Below, one piece after another: positions 1 through 6,805 of a stretch of DNA of 43,521 bases (its first letter is position 1; every line of letters begins with the position of its first letter). The notes beneath the pieces are model-generated. The model was not told the origin of the DNA, ran no database searches, and saw only the letters and a list, made by a program, of their open reading frames with translations. A program made the position numbers and the translations under genes. Origin of the DNA: an uncultured Blautia sp. (GTDB lineage: Bacteria > Bacillota > Clostridia > Lachnospirales > Lachnospiraceae); NCBI GenBank assembly GCA_900553515.1, contig USDN01000020.1, forward strand, positions 1 through 43,521. The letters run 5' to 3'.

Positions 1-39
1 ATTCTGCATAAAATCTGCTTATTTTATTGCGAAAAATAT

Positions 40-663
40 TTATTCCTCACCGCTGTCTTCATTCAGAAACTGGAACGGCTCTTCATCCCTCAGAAAATGC
101 ATCAGCATATAGGCGCACATGATGGCCACCCGTTCTTCCTTCAGGATGCGCCTTACCTCATCCCGATCTGCCAGAACCACCTCAATCTCCTCGCTGTCCT
201 CCTGGGCCGCCTTACTGATCTCACCGGAAGCATAACCGTACACAGTAGCGCAGGATTCGTCCGTAAGCCCTACGGTAGTAAAATAAGGCTTTTCAAATGC
301 CGGATCCACATGCAGCGGAGCAAAGGTAAGACCTGTCTCTTCATACATTTCACGGACTGCCCCTTCGTGAAAATCTTCTCCCGGCTCCACCAGACCTGCG
401 GGAAATTCGTATACATATCCGCCAAGGGTATAGCGATACTGGCGGATCAGCACCACTCTGTCTTTTTTCTCTCCGTACAGGCTGTAGATGATAACGCCGT
501 CCGGATCGTTTTTTCCTGTTTTCAGTTTCATTTCACTGACCGCTTTCGCTCTGGATGCCACAAAGTAAGATACCGGCGTATTATGTACACTGGTTGCATC
601 CACATGATACAGGTTGACAAAATTATTGTCTGTAAGTTTTTCTACATTATGGATCTTTCCCAT
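40..663 (-). CDS. NUDIX hydrolase, ADP-ribose/ADP-sugar pyrophosphatase type
   Basis: A 207-residue NUDIX hydrolase, expected to cleave ADP-ribose or another nucleoside diphosphate sugar to AMP plus sugar phosphate in the cytosol. The NUDIX box is complete: G-LVEPGE, then REMYEETGL, matching GX5EX7REUXEEXGU with the Mg-binding glutamates. Residues before the box (VVLIRQYRYTLGGYVYEFPAG) are typical of the ADP-ribose branch. The frame stays open 13 codons further upstream, but only the internal ATG at 663 has a good ribosome binding site (AAGGAG about 8 nt upstream), so I start it there. It stands alone on the minus strand, and the 280 nt upstream show no clear terminator until the CPBP terminator near 900. 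Family is certain; exact substrate is not. Confidence 0.9.
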   Translation of the reverse strand: MGKIHNVEKLTDNNFVNLYHVDATSVHNTPVSYFVASRAKAVSEMKLKTGKNDPDGVIIYSLYGEKKDRVVLIRQYRYTLGGYVYEFPAGLVEPGEDFHEGAVREMYEETGLTFAPLHVDPAFEKPYFTTVGLTDESCATVYGYASGEISKAAQEDSEEIEVVLADRDEVRRILKEERVAIMCAYMLMHFLRDEEPFQFLNEDSGEE

Positions 664-897
664 AGCGTCTGTTCTCCTTTTTCCAAAATCTTCAGCATTC
701 ATGCTGCAAAACTTATATATATTTATGCAACACTTACTGAAATCATTTATCTGCAGATCTTGTTCATTTATCTTTCCAATATACTTTTATATACTCTATA
801 TTCTCTGACATTATACCGTTTAAACACCGGTTAATCCAGAAAGATATATGGCTAATTGTAAAGGTTATCTAATTTTTGATTATCCGCATACATTGTT

Positions 898-929
898 AAA
901 AAGCAGTCAATCTTAAGATTAACTGCTTT
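898..929 (-). terminator. Rho-independent terminator after the CPBP gene
   Basis: On the minus strand AAAGCAGTTAATC and GATTGACTGCTTT form an almost perfect 30-nt hairpin followed by a T run. It lies 15 nt past the CPBP stop. A near copy sits at 1788-1818. Confidence 0.8.
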
Positions 930-943
930 ATGTATACTTTATT

Positions 944-1582
944 TTATGCAAAAGCAATCAGCATTGAAGCAATAAAATTGCCAGTACCATGTAATAAAAT
1001 ACTAGGAATGATTGAACCATTAAAAATCATCTCATTTAACCACCCCAATAATAATGCCCCAGTTCCAGTAAAAACAAATGTTAATGTGTGATACCACAAG
1101 CCTACTTCAAGACCGGCTAAAACATATAATACATTGTGCATTAATCCAAATAAAACTGCCTGCAAAATTATACCTTGTACAGTTCCAAATTTATTGCAAA
1201 ATCTTTTACATAAAAAGCCCCTATATAAAACTTCTTCTGCGACGCCATTTGTTACAAAATTTTCAATGAAAGCAGGTAAAATTGCAGTAAAACCTATTCC
1301 TGCAAAAACATTTGCTGATATGGCAGAACTACTTTCTATGTATTCTAATGTTTTAGGGTCAACAAGCTGTGTAAAATCAAAATTGTAAAAGAAATAATAC
1401 AAAACAGCAAAGATAAGTAAAATCCACCATTTACTTTTTAATTATGATCTATAAAAACCTATCCATTTAAAAAAGCCCGTTTCTTTTCTGTGTCTGAAAA
1501 ACCACCAAATAACTGGTACTAATGAAAAAACCATTAAGTTGATAATTGCAGTCGTTATACTTGATATTGTAAGTTCTAACAT
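944..1582 (-). pseudogene. CPBP-family intramembrane metalloprotease, interrupted by an in-frame TAA
   Basis: A CPBP (CAAX protease/bacteriocin-processing) membrane protease of about 212 codons with one in-frame TAA at 1442-1444. From the ATG at 1582, which has AGGAGG 6-7 nt upstream, codons 1-46 run MLELTISSITT to WIGFYRS. After the TAA the same frame continues LKSKWWILLIFAV and on to the normal family C terminus. All three active-site motifs lie after the stop: EEVLYRG, FGLMHN and SILLHGTGNF. The break is therefore a simple nonsense codon, not a frameshift. The gene has its own promoter and terminator. It may be inactivated, restarted internally (TTG at 1402), read through, or contain a sequencing error. 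These proteases often process or protect against peptides; that role here is inference. Confidence 0.75.
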
Positions 1583-1616
1583 GATGTCCTCCTTAAAATG
1601 GAAAATTTCGTTTAAA

Positions 1617-1645
1617 ATTATAGCACCCTCACACAGAAAGTACAA
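1617..1645 (-). promoter_or_regulatory. Promoter of the CPBP gene
   Basis: Minus strand TTGTAC (1640-1645), 17-bp spacer, TATAAT (1617-1622), about 35 nt upstream of the CPBP start at 1582. It explains expression downstream of the terminator at 1788-1818. Confidence 0.65.
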
Positions 1646-1677
1646 TATTTTTCCAAAGCACACAATCCATTCCAAAT

Positions 1678-1764
1678 TTATTTCTTCATCTGTCCCTGCG
1701 GATTGCTGTGTCTATTTCTTATCACTAACTCTGATACGGTGTCTTTGTTCCATTTTATACGCAT
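1678..1764 (-). CDS. Possible 28-residue micro-ORF
   Basis: A short open frame, MRIKWNKDTVSELVIRNR then HSNPQGQMKK. It has a strong AAAGGAG site about 7 nt before the ATG at 1764. It lies between the terminator of the small membrane protein gene and the CPBP promoter. The peptide is basic, with no signal sequence and no family I recognise. It may be a true small protein or the remnant of a longer gene. Coding status is unproven. Confidence 0.25.
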   Translation of the reverse strand: MRIKWNKDTVSELVIRNRHSNPQGQMKK

Positions 1765-1787
1765 AAATCACTCCTTTCTGGGTACGG

Positions 1788-1818
1788 AAAAAGCAGTCAA
1801 TCCTAAGACTAACTGCTC
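1788..1818 (-). terminator. Rho-independent terminator after the XRE/membrane-protein pair
   Basis: Minus strand AGCAGTTAGTCTT pairs with AGGATTGACTGCT and is followed by TTTTTC. It closes the two-gene unit 2610-1861. The sequence closely resembles the terminator at 898-929. Confidence 0.75.
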
Positions 1819-1860
1819 TGTAAATGTTGCAGGATATAATCATAAATCTGTATCTCTTAG

Positions 1861-2187
1861 TTATAGTAAGGTTGCACATATAATGCCAATTACGCCAATA
1901 GCTAAAAATAACAAGCCAACACCTGCTGTTTTTTTACGCTTTTCTAATTCTTTTGAGTTACTTTCGCTCATATTTACAATAGAGTATTTTCTTCTTCCAA
2001 TTAAATACATAAGCAAACCACTTGAATTATTCCCACTCATCGTAAATACTCCCCAAAATTTAGGGTGCTTTAACCCTCTGGCTGTTGCATCTATAACGGT
2101 CATGTGATAAATCTGAAATACAACACAAAACGTTCCTACAAGTGCTACTGCTCCACAAATTACCGCTAAAACTATGTTCAGACTCAT
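1861..2187 (-). CDS. Small membrane protein (DUF3784-like)
   Basis: A 108-residue protein with a long hydrophobic segment at residues 3-27 (IVLAVICGAVALVGTFCVVF) and another at the C terminus (GVGLLFLAIGVIGIICATLL). A polar loop between them contains LKHPKFWGVFTMSGNNSSG. The layout resembles small DUF3784-type membrane proteins common in Firmicutes beside XRE regulators; I make this assignment from overall look only. GGAGG precedes the ATG by about 9 nt. It follows the membrane-anchored XRE regulator by 15 nt and is probably cotranscribed with it, ending at the terminator 1788-1818. Function unknown. Confidence 0.7.
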   Translation of the reverse strand: MSLNIVLAVICGAVALVGTFCVVFQIYHMTVIDATARGLKHPKFWGVFTMSGNNSSGLLMYLIGRRKYSIVNMSESNSKELEKRKKTAGVGLLFLAIGVIGIICATLL

Positions 2188-2202
2188 AATAAAATATCCT
2201 CC

Positions 2203-2610
2203 TTAAAATTTTTTGATTATCTGGTAAAGTAATGCTGATGAAGTGATAACCATAAGGCAAAATATTCCAACTAAGAAATAACGGTTATCAGGTATAAACA
2301 TATTTAATGTTATCAGCAATGCTACGACAATGATATTTACAATAATCGCCCATATCATTTTTTTGTTGCTTTTTACAACATTTGTACTTTCTTCTAAATG
2401 TTCAATCATTTTTTCATCACCCTTTAGCAATACGTCAAGACTTATAGAATATAGATTGCTCAACTCTATTACACTAATAATGTCTGGGTAAGATTTTTCA
2501 TTTTCCCAGTTTGAAATTGTCTGCCTTGATACATTGATTTTTTCTGCAACATTTTCTTGTGTCATTCCAGACTGTACTCGTGCATTTTTAAGCTTCTTAC
2601 CTATTTCCAT
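2203..2610 (-). CDS. XRE-family regulator with C-terminal membrane anchor
   Basis: A 135-residue regulator. Residues 1-60 form a Cro/CI helix-turn-helix (MTQENVAEKINVSRQTISNW is the recognition unit). Residues 85-128 hold two hydrophobic stretches (MIWAIIVNIIVVALLITLNMF and FLVGIFCLMVITSSALLYQI), so the DNA-binding domain is probably tethered to the inner face of the membrane. AAAGGAG lies about 10 nt before the ATG. It leads a two-gene unit with the small membrane protein; the CPBP protease gene is next but has its own promoter. XRE-membrane proteins next to CPBP proteases often form envelope or peptide-stress units. That role is inferred from context. Confidence 0.85.
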   Translation of the reverse strand: MEIGKKLKNARVQSGMTQENVAEKINVSRQTISNWENEKSYPDIISVIELSNLYSISLDVLLKGDEKMIEHLEESTNVVKSNKKMIWAIIVNIIVVALLITLNMFIPDNRYFLVGIFCLMVITSSALLYQIIKKF

Positions 2611-2758
2611 ATTCCGATTGCTCCTTTCGGTGTCATTGTCATATATTAACCCTCAAATGTCTATCCAATATCTTCGACAAAGCCTTTTTTCCTTGTCAAA
2701 ATTATTTTACATAGCTTAAATACGGCTCTTTTGGCTCATTATACTTTATTTACAATTT

Positions 2759-3670
2759 CTAAAACAGATCCAGCATATTATCCAGGTAAATCTCTTCCCT
2801 GACGTGGATATGATATTCCGGCTTTGTCATATAATAAAGCAAAAATTCCAGAATCAAAGCGCTGCCAAGTCCCCGTCCTTCTATCTTAAAATTAGAAAAT
2901 CCCATTGGCAGGTAAACATTTTTTATATCGTCGATACTGATAAATCCGGGATTTTCCATTGCCTTTGAAAAACGGTAGCCATAACTGGCGTCAGGAGCCG
3001 CACAGTGATGCTCCGGGCAGTCCTCTCCCAGGTTTTTGCGGCTGACAGTCTCATAGCAGCTTTTTCTGTCCCTGCATCCGAACCAGCAGCATTCATTACA
3101 TAGAAATTCCACCTTGTCTTTCTGGCTCTGTGACAGGGTTTTCCATTTATCAAAAGACTTGTTGAGGCGAAAATCCGGTACAGCATAAAGAAACTCTTCT
3201 CTGTTCACCTCGCCCATAAACTGCGAAAAATCCGTCAGTACCTTTGTGGTGGAGGAGACAAAATAAAGTCCCGGATAATTTCTTTTTATATGGTCCAGAA
3301 GGAGATCCGAATGGACGATCACACCACTTTGTTTTTTCAGGCTGTCCTCAAATAAGGCGCAGAGGGCATTGCACCTCCTGTCCGTAAGATGCTCCTTCCG
3401 AATCAGAGAATTGCTGAATGTCAGCCGGGCAGAAATTTCGTATTTCTCCATCAGTTCCAGAACCTTGCCGGGATCTTCATAACCTTCTTCCACACGGCCT
3501 CCTCCCCAGATACAACCTGAAGGGGCTCCGTATACAGAGCCTATTTCACACCAGTCATAAAAATATTCCCTGTGATCCGAAAACAACGGAAGAAACACTC
3601 GATACAGTTCATAAAATTCAAACAAACCTGGAAGATGAAAATATGCTTTTTTTATTCTGTCTTTATTCAT
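2759..3670 (-). CDS. Cys-rich protein of unknown function, U32-like in outline
   Basis: A 303-residue soluble protein with no signal peptide. Its C-terminal half is cysteine-rich: NECCWFGCRDRKSCYE near residues 190-207 and DCPEHHC shortly after, a pattern suited to a metal or Fe-S site. Other marked segments are YPGLYFVSSTTKVL, GFSNFKIEGRGLGSALILEF and an N-terminal ASG-like CIWGGGR. The alternation of strand and helix and the cysteine cluster recall peptidase U32/UbiU-like barrel proteins, but I cannot see enough to assign the family. It lies 30 nt past the ribU terminator without room for an obvious promoter of its own, so readthrough is likely. The ATG has GAGG 9 nt upstream. Confidence 0.6.
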   Translation of the reverse strand: MNKDRIKKAYFHLPGLFEFYELYRVFLPLFSDHREYFYDWCEIGSVYGAPSGCIWGGGRVEEGYEDPGKVLELMEKYEISARLTFSNSLIRKEHLTDRRCNALCALFEDSLKKQSGVIVHSDLLLDHIKRNYPGLYFVSSTTKVLTDFSQFMGEVNREEFLYAVPDFRLNKSFDKWKTLSQSQKDKVEFLCNECCWFGCRDRKSCYETVSRKNLGEDCPEHHCAAPDASYGYRFSKAMENPGFISIDDIKNVYLPMGFSNFKIEGRGLGSALILEFLLYYMTKPEYHIHVREEIYLDNMLDLF

Positions 3671-3698
3671 GTACCTTTACCTCTGCATTATTTTCTCC

Positions 3699-3737
3699 AA
3701 AAAGAAAACAACCAAAGCCCCTGCCCTGATTGTTTTC
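3699..3737 (-). terminator. Terminator after ribU
   Basis: Minus strand GAAAACAA and TTGTTTTC arms (8 bp) enclose an 18-nt loop and are followed by TTTTT, 24 nt past the ribU stop. Confidence 0.65.
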
Positions 3738-3760
3738 TTATTGTTTCAGCCTGTTATTTA

Positions 3761-4396
3761 TCAGTCGCCTTTTAACATCACGCGGATCCTCTTATAAATA
3801 AAAAATACGATCACAGAGGTCAGGGTATATTTAAAAAGATTAAAAGGAACAATAATCATTGCCACAAATCCAAGCAGGCTGTTTACAGACGGATTTACAG
3901 CTGTCCCCATTTCTATAAATGCCTCAATAGGCATTCCAAAAGCTTTGCCATATGCCGGAAGAAGTACAAAAGCATTCAGCAGGCAGGCTGCAATGCTTGT
4001 AAGGACAGTACCCACAGCCATCCCCTCCACTGCATGTTTTCTGCTTTTTATATGATGGAAACGATAAATCAGACCTGCCGGAACCACAAAGGCACATCCC
4101 AGAATAAAGTTTGCCACATCTCCTACACCAGCTGTCATAGTTCCCTTTGTTACAAGATGAACCAGAATTTTCACCAGTTCGATCACCACACCTGCCAGGG
4201 GACCCATGGCAAAGCTTCCGATCAGTACCGGAATCTCCGAAAAATCAAGCTGGTAAAAAGACGGCGCCAGAAACGGAATCGGGAATTCAAAATTCATCAG
4301 AACGCCTGCCACTGCCCCCAGCATGGCGATCTGAGTCAGAGTCCTTGTCCGGCTCCTTTCCATTACATTTCCACCTTTTAAAACCTGTTCACTCAT
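3761..4396 (-). CDS. ribU: Riboflavin ECF transporter S component RibU
   Basis: A 211-residue integral membrane substrate-binding (S) component that captures riboflavin outside the cell and pairs with the shared EcfAA'T energising module, which is not in this window. The sequence has about six hydrophobic helices and the family-typical start MLGAVAGVLMNFEFPIPF followed by YQLDFSEIPVLIGSFAMGP and the segment GVVIELVKILVHL. The FMN riboswitch and intrinsic terminator directly upstream fix the substrate class. The ATG at 4396 has AAGGAG 9 nt upstream; a second in-frame ATG at 4363 has GGTGG 7 nt upstream and would remove 11 residues, so the start is slightly open. When FMN is plentiful, transcription should stop before this gene. 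Confidence 0.93.
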   Translation of the reverse strand: MSEQVLKGGNVMERSRTRTLTQIAMLGAVAGVLMNFEFPIPFLAPSFYQLDFSEIPVLIGSFAMGPLAGVVIELVKILVHLVTKGTMTAGVGDVANFILGCAFVVPAGLIYRFHHIKSRKHAVEGMAVGTVLTSIAACLLNAFVLLPAYGKAFGMPIEAFIEMGTAVNPSVNSLLGFVAMIIVPFNLFKYTLTSVIVFFIYKRIRVMLKGD

Positions 4397-4478
4397 ACTT
4401 TATTTCTCCTTTTCTTTTTTTGAAGGCACTGAACAGTGTCCTTCTTTTTAAAGAAAATTCCTCTTTCCTGCTGCACAC

Positions 4479-4505
4479 AAAAAGCCCCGGGAAAAATCCC
4501 GGGGC
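4479..4505 (-). terminator. Riboswitch-controlled intrinsic terminator
   Basis: Minus strand GCCCCGGGA, loop, TCCCGGGGC, then TTTTT. It sits between the FMN aptamer and the ribU start, as expected for FMN-dependent premature termination. Confidence 0.9.
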
Positions 4506-4529
4506 ACTGAGCACGTAAAAACAAGCGTG

Positions 4530-4681
4530 TTCTTCTCTCATCCAGACTTTACTGTCGGTTCTGGAATTCCGGATGGTTCCGGTCACCAGATCAGCCGCTC
4601 ATGGCGGGTCGCGGACTATACCGCCGGTAGGGAATTCTGTTTTCTGCATCATGCAGATCACAGTCACCCTGCCCCGAAGAA
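4530..4681 (-). promoter_or_regulatory. FMN riboswitch (RFN element)
   Basis: The minus strand carries the conserved RFN core in order: TCTTCGGGGCAGGGTG, AATTCCCTACCGGCGGTATA, GTCCGCGACCCGC, GCTGATCTGGTGA, ACCGACAGTAAAGTCTGGAT and GAGAGAAGA, whose ends pair as helix P1. The variable arm is a CCGG/CCGG hairpin. Binding of FMN should favour the terminator at 4479-4505 and switch off riboflavin uptake. The aptamer class is beyond doubt. Confidence 0.97.
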
Positions 4682-4699
4682 TTTCCTTTTGTATGCTTT

Positions 4700-4728
4700 A
4701 TTATACTGCTGTATGAATGTAATTGCAA
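4700..4728 (-). promoter_or_regulatory. Promoter of the riboswitch-ribU transcript
   Basis: Minus strand TTGCAA (4723-4728), 17-bp spacer, TATAAT (4700-4705), about 20 nt before the aptamer. It almost touches the stop codon of the upstream permease gene (4736), and no terminator lies between them. Confidence 0.85.
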
Positions 4729-4735
4729 TACTTTT

Positions 4736-5716
4736 TTAGCGTTCTTCCCTGAAGTACGGAAGTCCCAGACCTGCCGGAGGCTGGTGTTCCTTCTTTTTAC
4801 GGAAGCTGGTAAACACAAGAACAATGATCGTAACCACATAAGGCAGAGCCTTAAATACCTCCTGCATGCTTCTTCCCAGTCCCGGGATATAAAGATACAG
4901 AATGTAGAGAGCTCCAAACAGGAACGCACCCCAGATGGCATTGAGCGGTTTCCACAGTGCAAAAATAACAAGTGCAACTGCCAGCCAGCCTCTGTCTCCG
5001 AATCCATTGTCTGTCCAGGTTCCGCCTGAGTATTCCATTACGAAGTAAAGTCCGCCCAGACCTGCAAGACCTGCGCCGATACAGGTGGAAAGATATTTGT
5101 ATTTGGTTACATTGATACCGGCTGCATCAGCAGTTCCCGGATTTTCTCCGATGGCACGAAGGTTCAGTCCGTATCTGGTCTTAAACAGGAATACAGACAG
5201 AAGCACTGCCACGATAATACAAAGGTAGGTCATAAATCCATAGCTGAACAGAAGATCTCCCAGAACCGGAATCTTGGATAAGCCCGGGATTTTTGCCGTA
5301 TAAGCGCTTCCTGTTACTTTCACAGAAATCTGTCCCACACCTCCGGCCAGCTTGGAAATGGATCCGCCGAAGAAGTTTCCGAATCCGGTACCGAAGATCG
5401 TCAGAGCAAGACCGGTTACATTCTGATTTACTCTGAGGGTAATGGTCAGCACACTGTAGATCAGTCCACCCAGAGCCGCTACCGTAAAGGCACATAAAAG
5501 TGAGATCAGCACTCCCACCAGTGCATTGGGATTGGGATTGTCTTTTTCATAAAAGAAAGCTCCCATCAGACCGGAAATTCCGCCCATATACATAATTCCC
5601 GGAATTCCAAGATTCAGGTTTCCGGATTTTTCTGTCATGATCTCGCCAAGCGCACCATAAAGAATACAGATGCCCTGGACAATCGCTTTTTGAATAAAAA
5701 TAATCAGTACACTCAT
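4736..5716 (-). CDS. Nucleoside-type ABC transporter permease, second subunit (NupQ/YufQ-like)
   Basis: A 326-residue permease with eight or more hydrophobic segments, the last gene of the BMP importer operon. The conserved block GALGEIMTEKSGNLNLGIPGIMYMGG and the motif GENPGTADAAGINVTKYKY are hallmarks of this branch of branched-chain/ribose-type (BPD_transp_2) permeases. By comparison with Bacillus NupNOPQ it forms the membrane channel as a heterodimer with the product of 5729-6805. AGGAGG precedes the ATG by about 9 nt; 12 nt separate it from the preceding gene. The cargo is probably a nucleoside, but this cannot be read from the sequence. Confidence 0.92.
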   Translation of the reverse strand: MSVLIIFIQKAIVQGICILYGALGEIMTEKSGNLNLGIPGIMYMGGISGLMGAFFYEKDNPNPNALVGVLISLLCAFTVAALGGLIYSVLTITLRVNQNVTGLALTIFGTGFGNFFGGSISKLAGGVGQISVKVTGSAYTAKIPGLSKIPVLGDLLFSYGFMTYLCIIVAVLLSVFLFKTRYGLNLRAIGENPGTADAAGINVTKYKYLSTCIGAGLAGLGGLYFVMEYSGGTWTDNGFGDRGWLAVALVIFALWKPLNAIWGAFLFGALYILYLYIPGLGRSMQEVFKALPYVVTIIVLVFTSFRKKKEHQPPAGLGLPYFREER

Positions 5717-5728
5717 TGCATCTTCCTC

Positions 5729-6805
5729 CTATTTTTTTGCACGCTCAACTTTGTAATTAATAAAGAATTCTGCTCCGATCAGGAAAAACAGGATAATTCC
5801 CAGGATAACGTCGGAAGCGTTTTCATTCAGTCCGTACTGAGTTGCGATCTGTACCGCCCCCTGCTGCATAAATACAATACCGAAGGATACCGCCAGCATG
5901 ATAAAGGTATTAAATTTCGAAAGCCATGCGACGATAATAGCTGTAAATCCCCGCCCGTCTGCCGTAGCTGTAGAGATTGTATGGCTTGCGCCGCTGACAA
6001 TAACGAAACCGGCAATACCACAGATCGCACCGGAAATCGCCATAGTACGGATAATAACCTTTTTTACACGGATACCTGCGTATCTGGCTGTATTTTCACT
6101 TTCTCCTACAACAGAAATCTCATAGCCATGCTTGCTGTATTTCAGATAAATAAACATTACTACTGTAAACAGCAGCACGATCAGTACATTCCATCCGTAT
6201 TTCTGGCCAAAAAGCTCCGGAAGCCATCCAGCCTGTGTAGACTGATTGATGATTCCCACGGTATTGGAGCCTTTGGGATTTTCCCAGAATACAATGCAGA
6301 AAGTAACAATCTGCATTGCAACATAGTTCAGCATCAGGGTAAAAAGCGTTTCATTGGTGTTCCAGTATGCTTTAAACACTGCCGGGATCATACCCCAGAT
6401 CATACCGCCCAGAGCAGAGCCGGCAAACATCACTGCCAGAAGCAGTACGGAAGGTATTTTATCTCCGGCATAGATCATAGCTGCCGCTGCACAGGCACCG
6501 CCTACCAGGATCTGTCCCTCTGCACCGATATTCCAGAAGCGCATCTTAAAAGCCGGTGCAAGACCAATAGCAATACACAGGAGGATCATGGTATCACGAA
6601 TGGTAATCCAGATACGTCTCTCTGATCCAAGCGCTCCGTCCCAGATAGCCCTGTATACATCAAAAGGATTCATTCTTACCAGAAGAAAGATTACTCCCGC
6701 ACAGACCAGAAGCGCCAGAAGCAGAGCCGCAATACGGATCATAAGCCTTTTCTGCCAGCTGATCTTCTCACGTTTGGACATTTTTAAGAAAGGTTCTTTA
6801 TTCAT
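5729..6805 (-). CDS. Nucleoside-type ABC transporter permease, first subunit (NupP/YufP-like)
   Basis: A 358-residue integral membrane permease. After a basic N terminus (KREKISWQKRLMIRIAALLLALL) it shows the subunit-typical NPFDVYRAIWDGALGS and the cytoplasmic coupling region RFWNIGAEGQILVGG, plus GESENTARYAGIRVKKVI. Its ATG overlaps the stop of the ATPase gene by one base (TAATG), so the two are translationally coupled. It should pair with the 4736-5716 permease to form the translocation path of the BMP importer. Confidence 0.92.
   Translation of the reverse strand: MNKEPFLKMSKREKISWQKRLMIRIAALLLALLVCAGVIFLLVRMNPFDVYRAIWDGALGSERRIWITIRDTMILLCIAIGLAPAFKMRFWNIGAEGQILVGGACAAAAMIYAGDKIPSVLLLAVMFAGSALGGMIWGMIPAVFKAYWNTNETLFTLMLNYVAMQIVTFCIVFWENPKGSNTVGIINQSTQAGWLPELFGQKYGWNVLIVLLFTVVMFIYLKYSKHGYEISVVGESENTARYAGIRVKKVIIRTMAISGAICGIAGFVIVSGASHTISTATADGRGFTAIIVAWLSKFNTFIMLAVSFGIVFMQQGAVQIATQYGLNENASDVILGIILFFLIGAEFFINYKVERAKK

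Noticed and set aside
5690..6625. Long open frame on the plus strand opposite the nucleoside permease
   Set aside because: It lies fully antisense to a well-supported permease gene, has no ribosome site or family features, and its composition follows from the codon use of the true gene.
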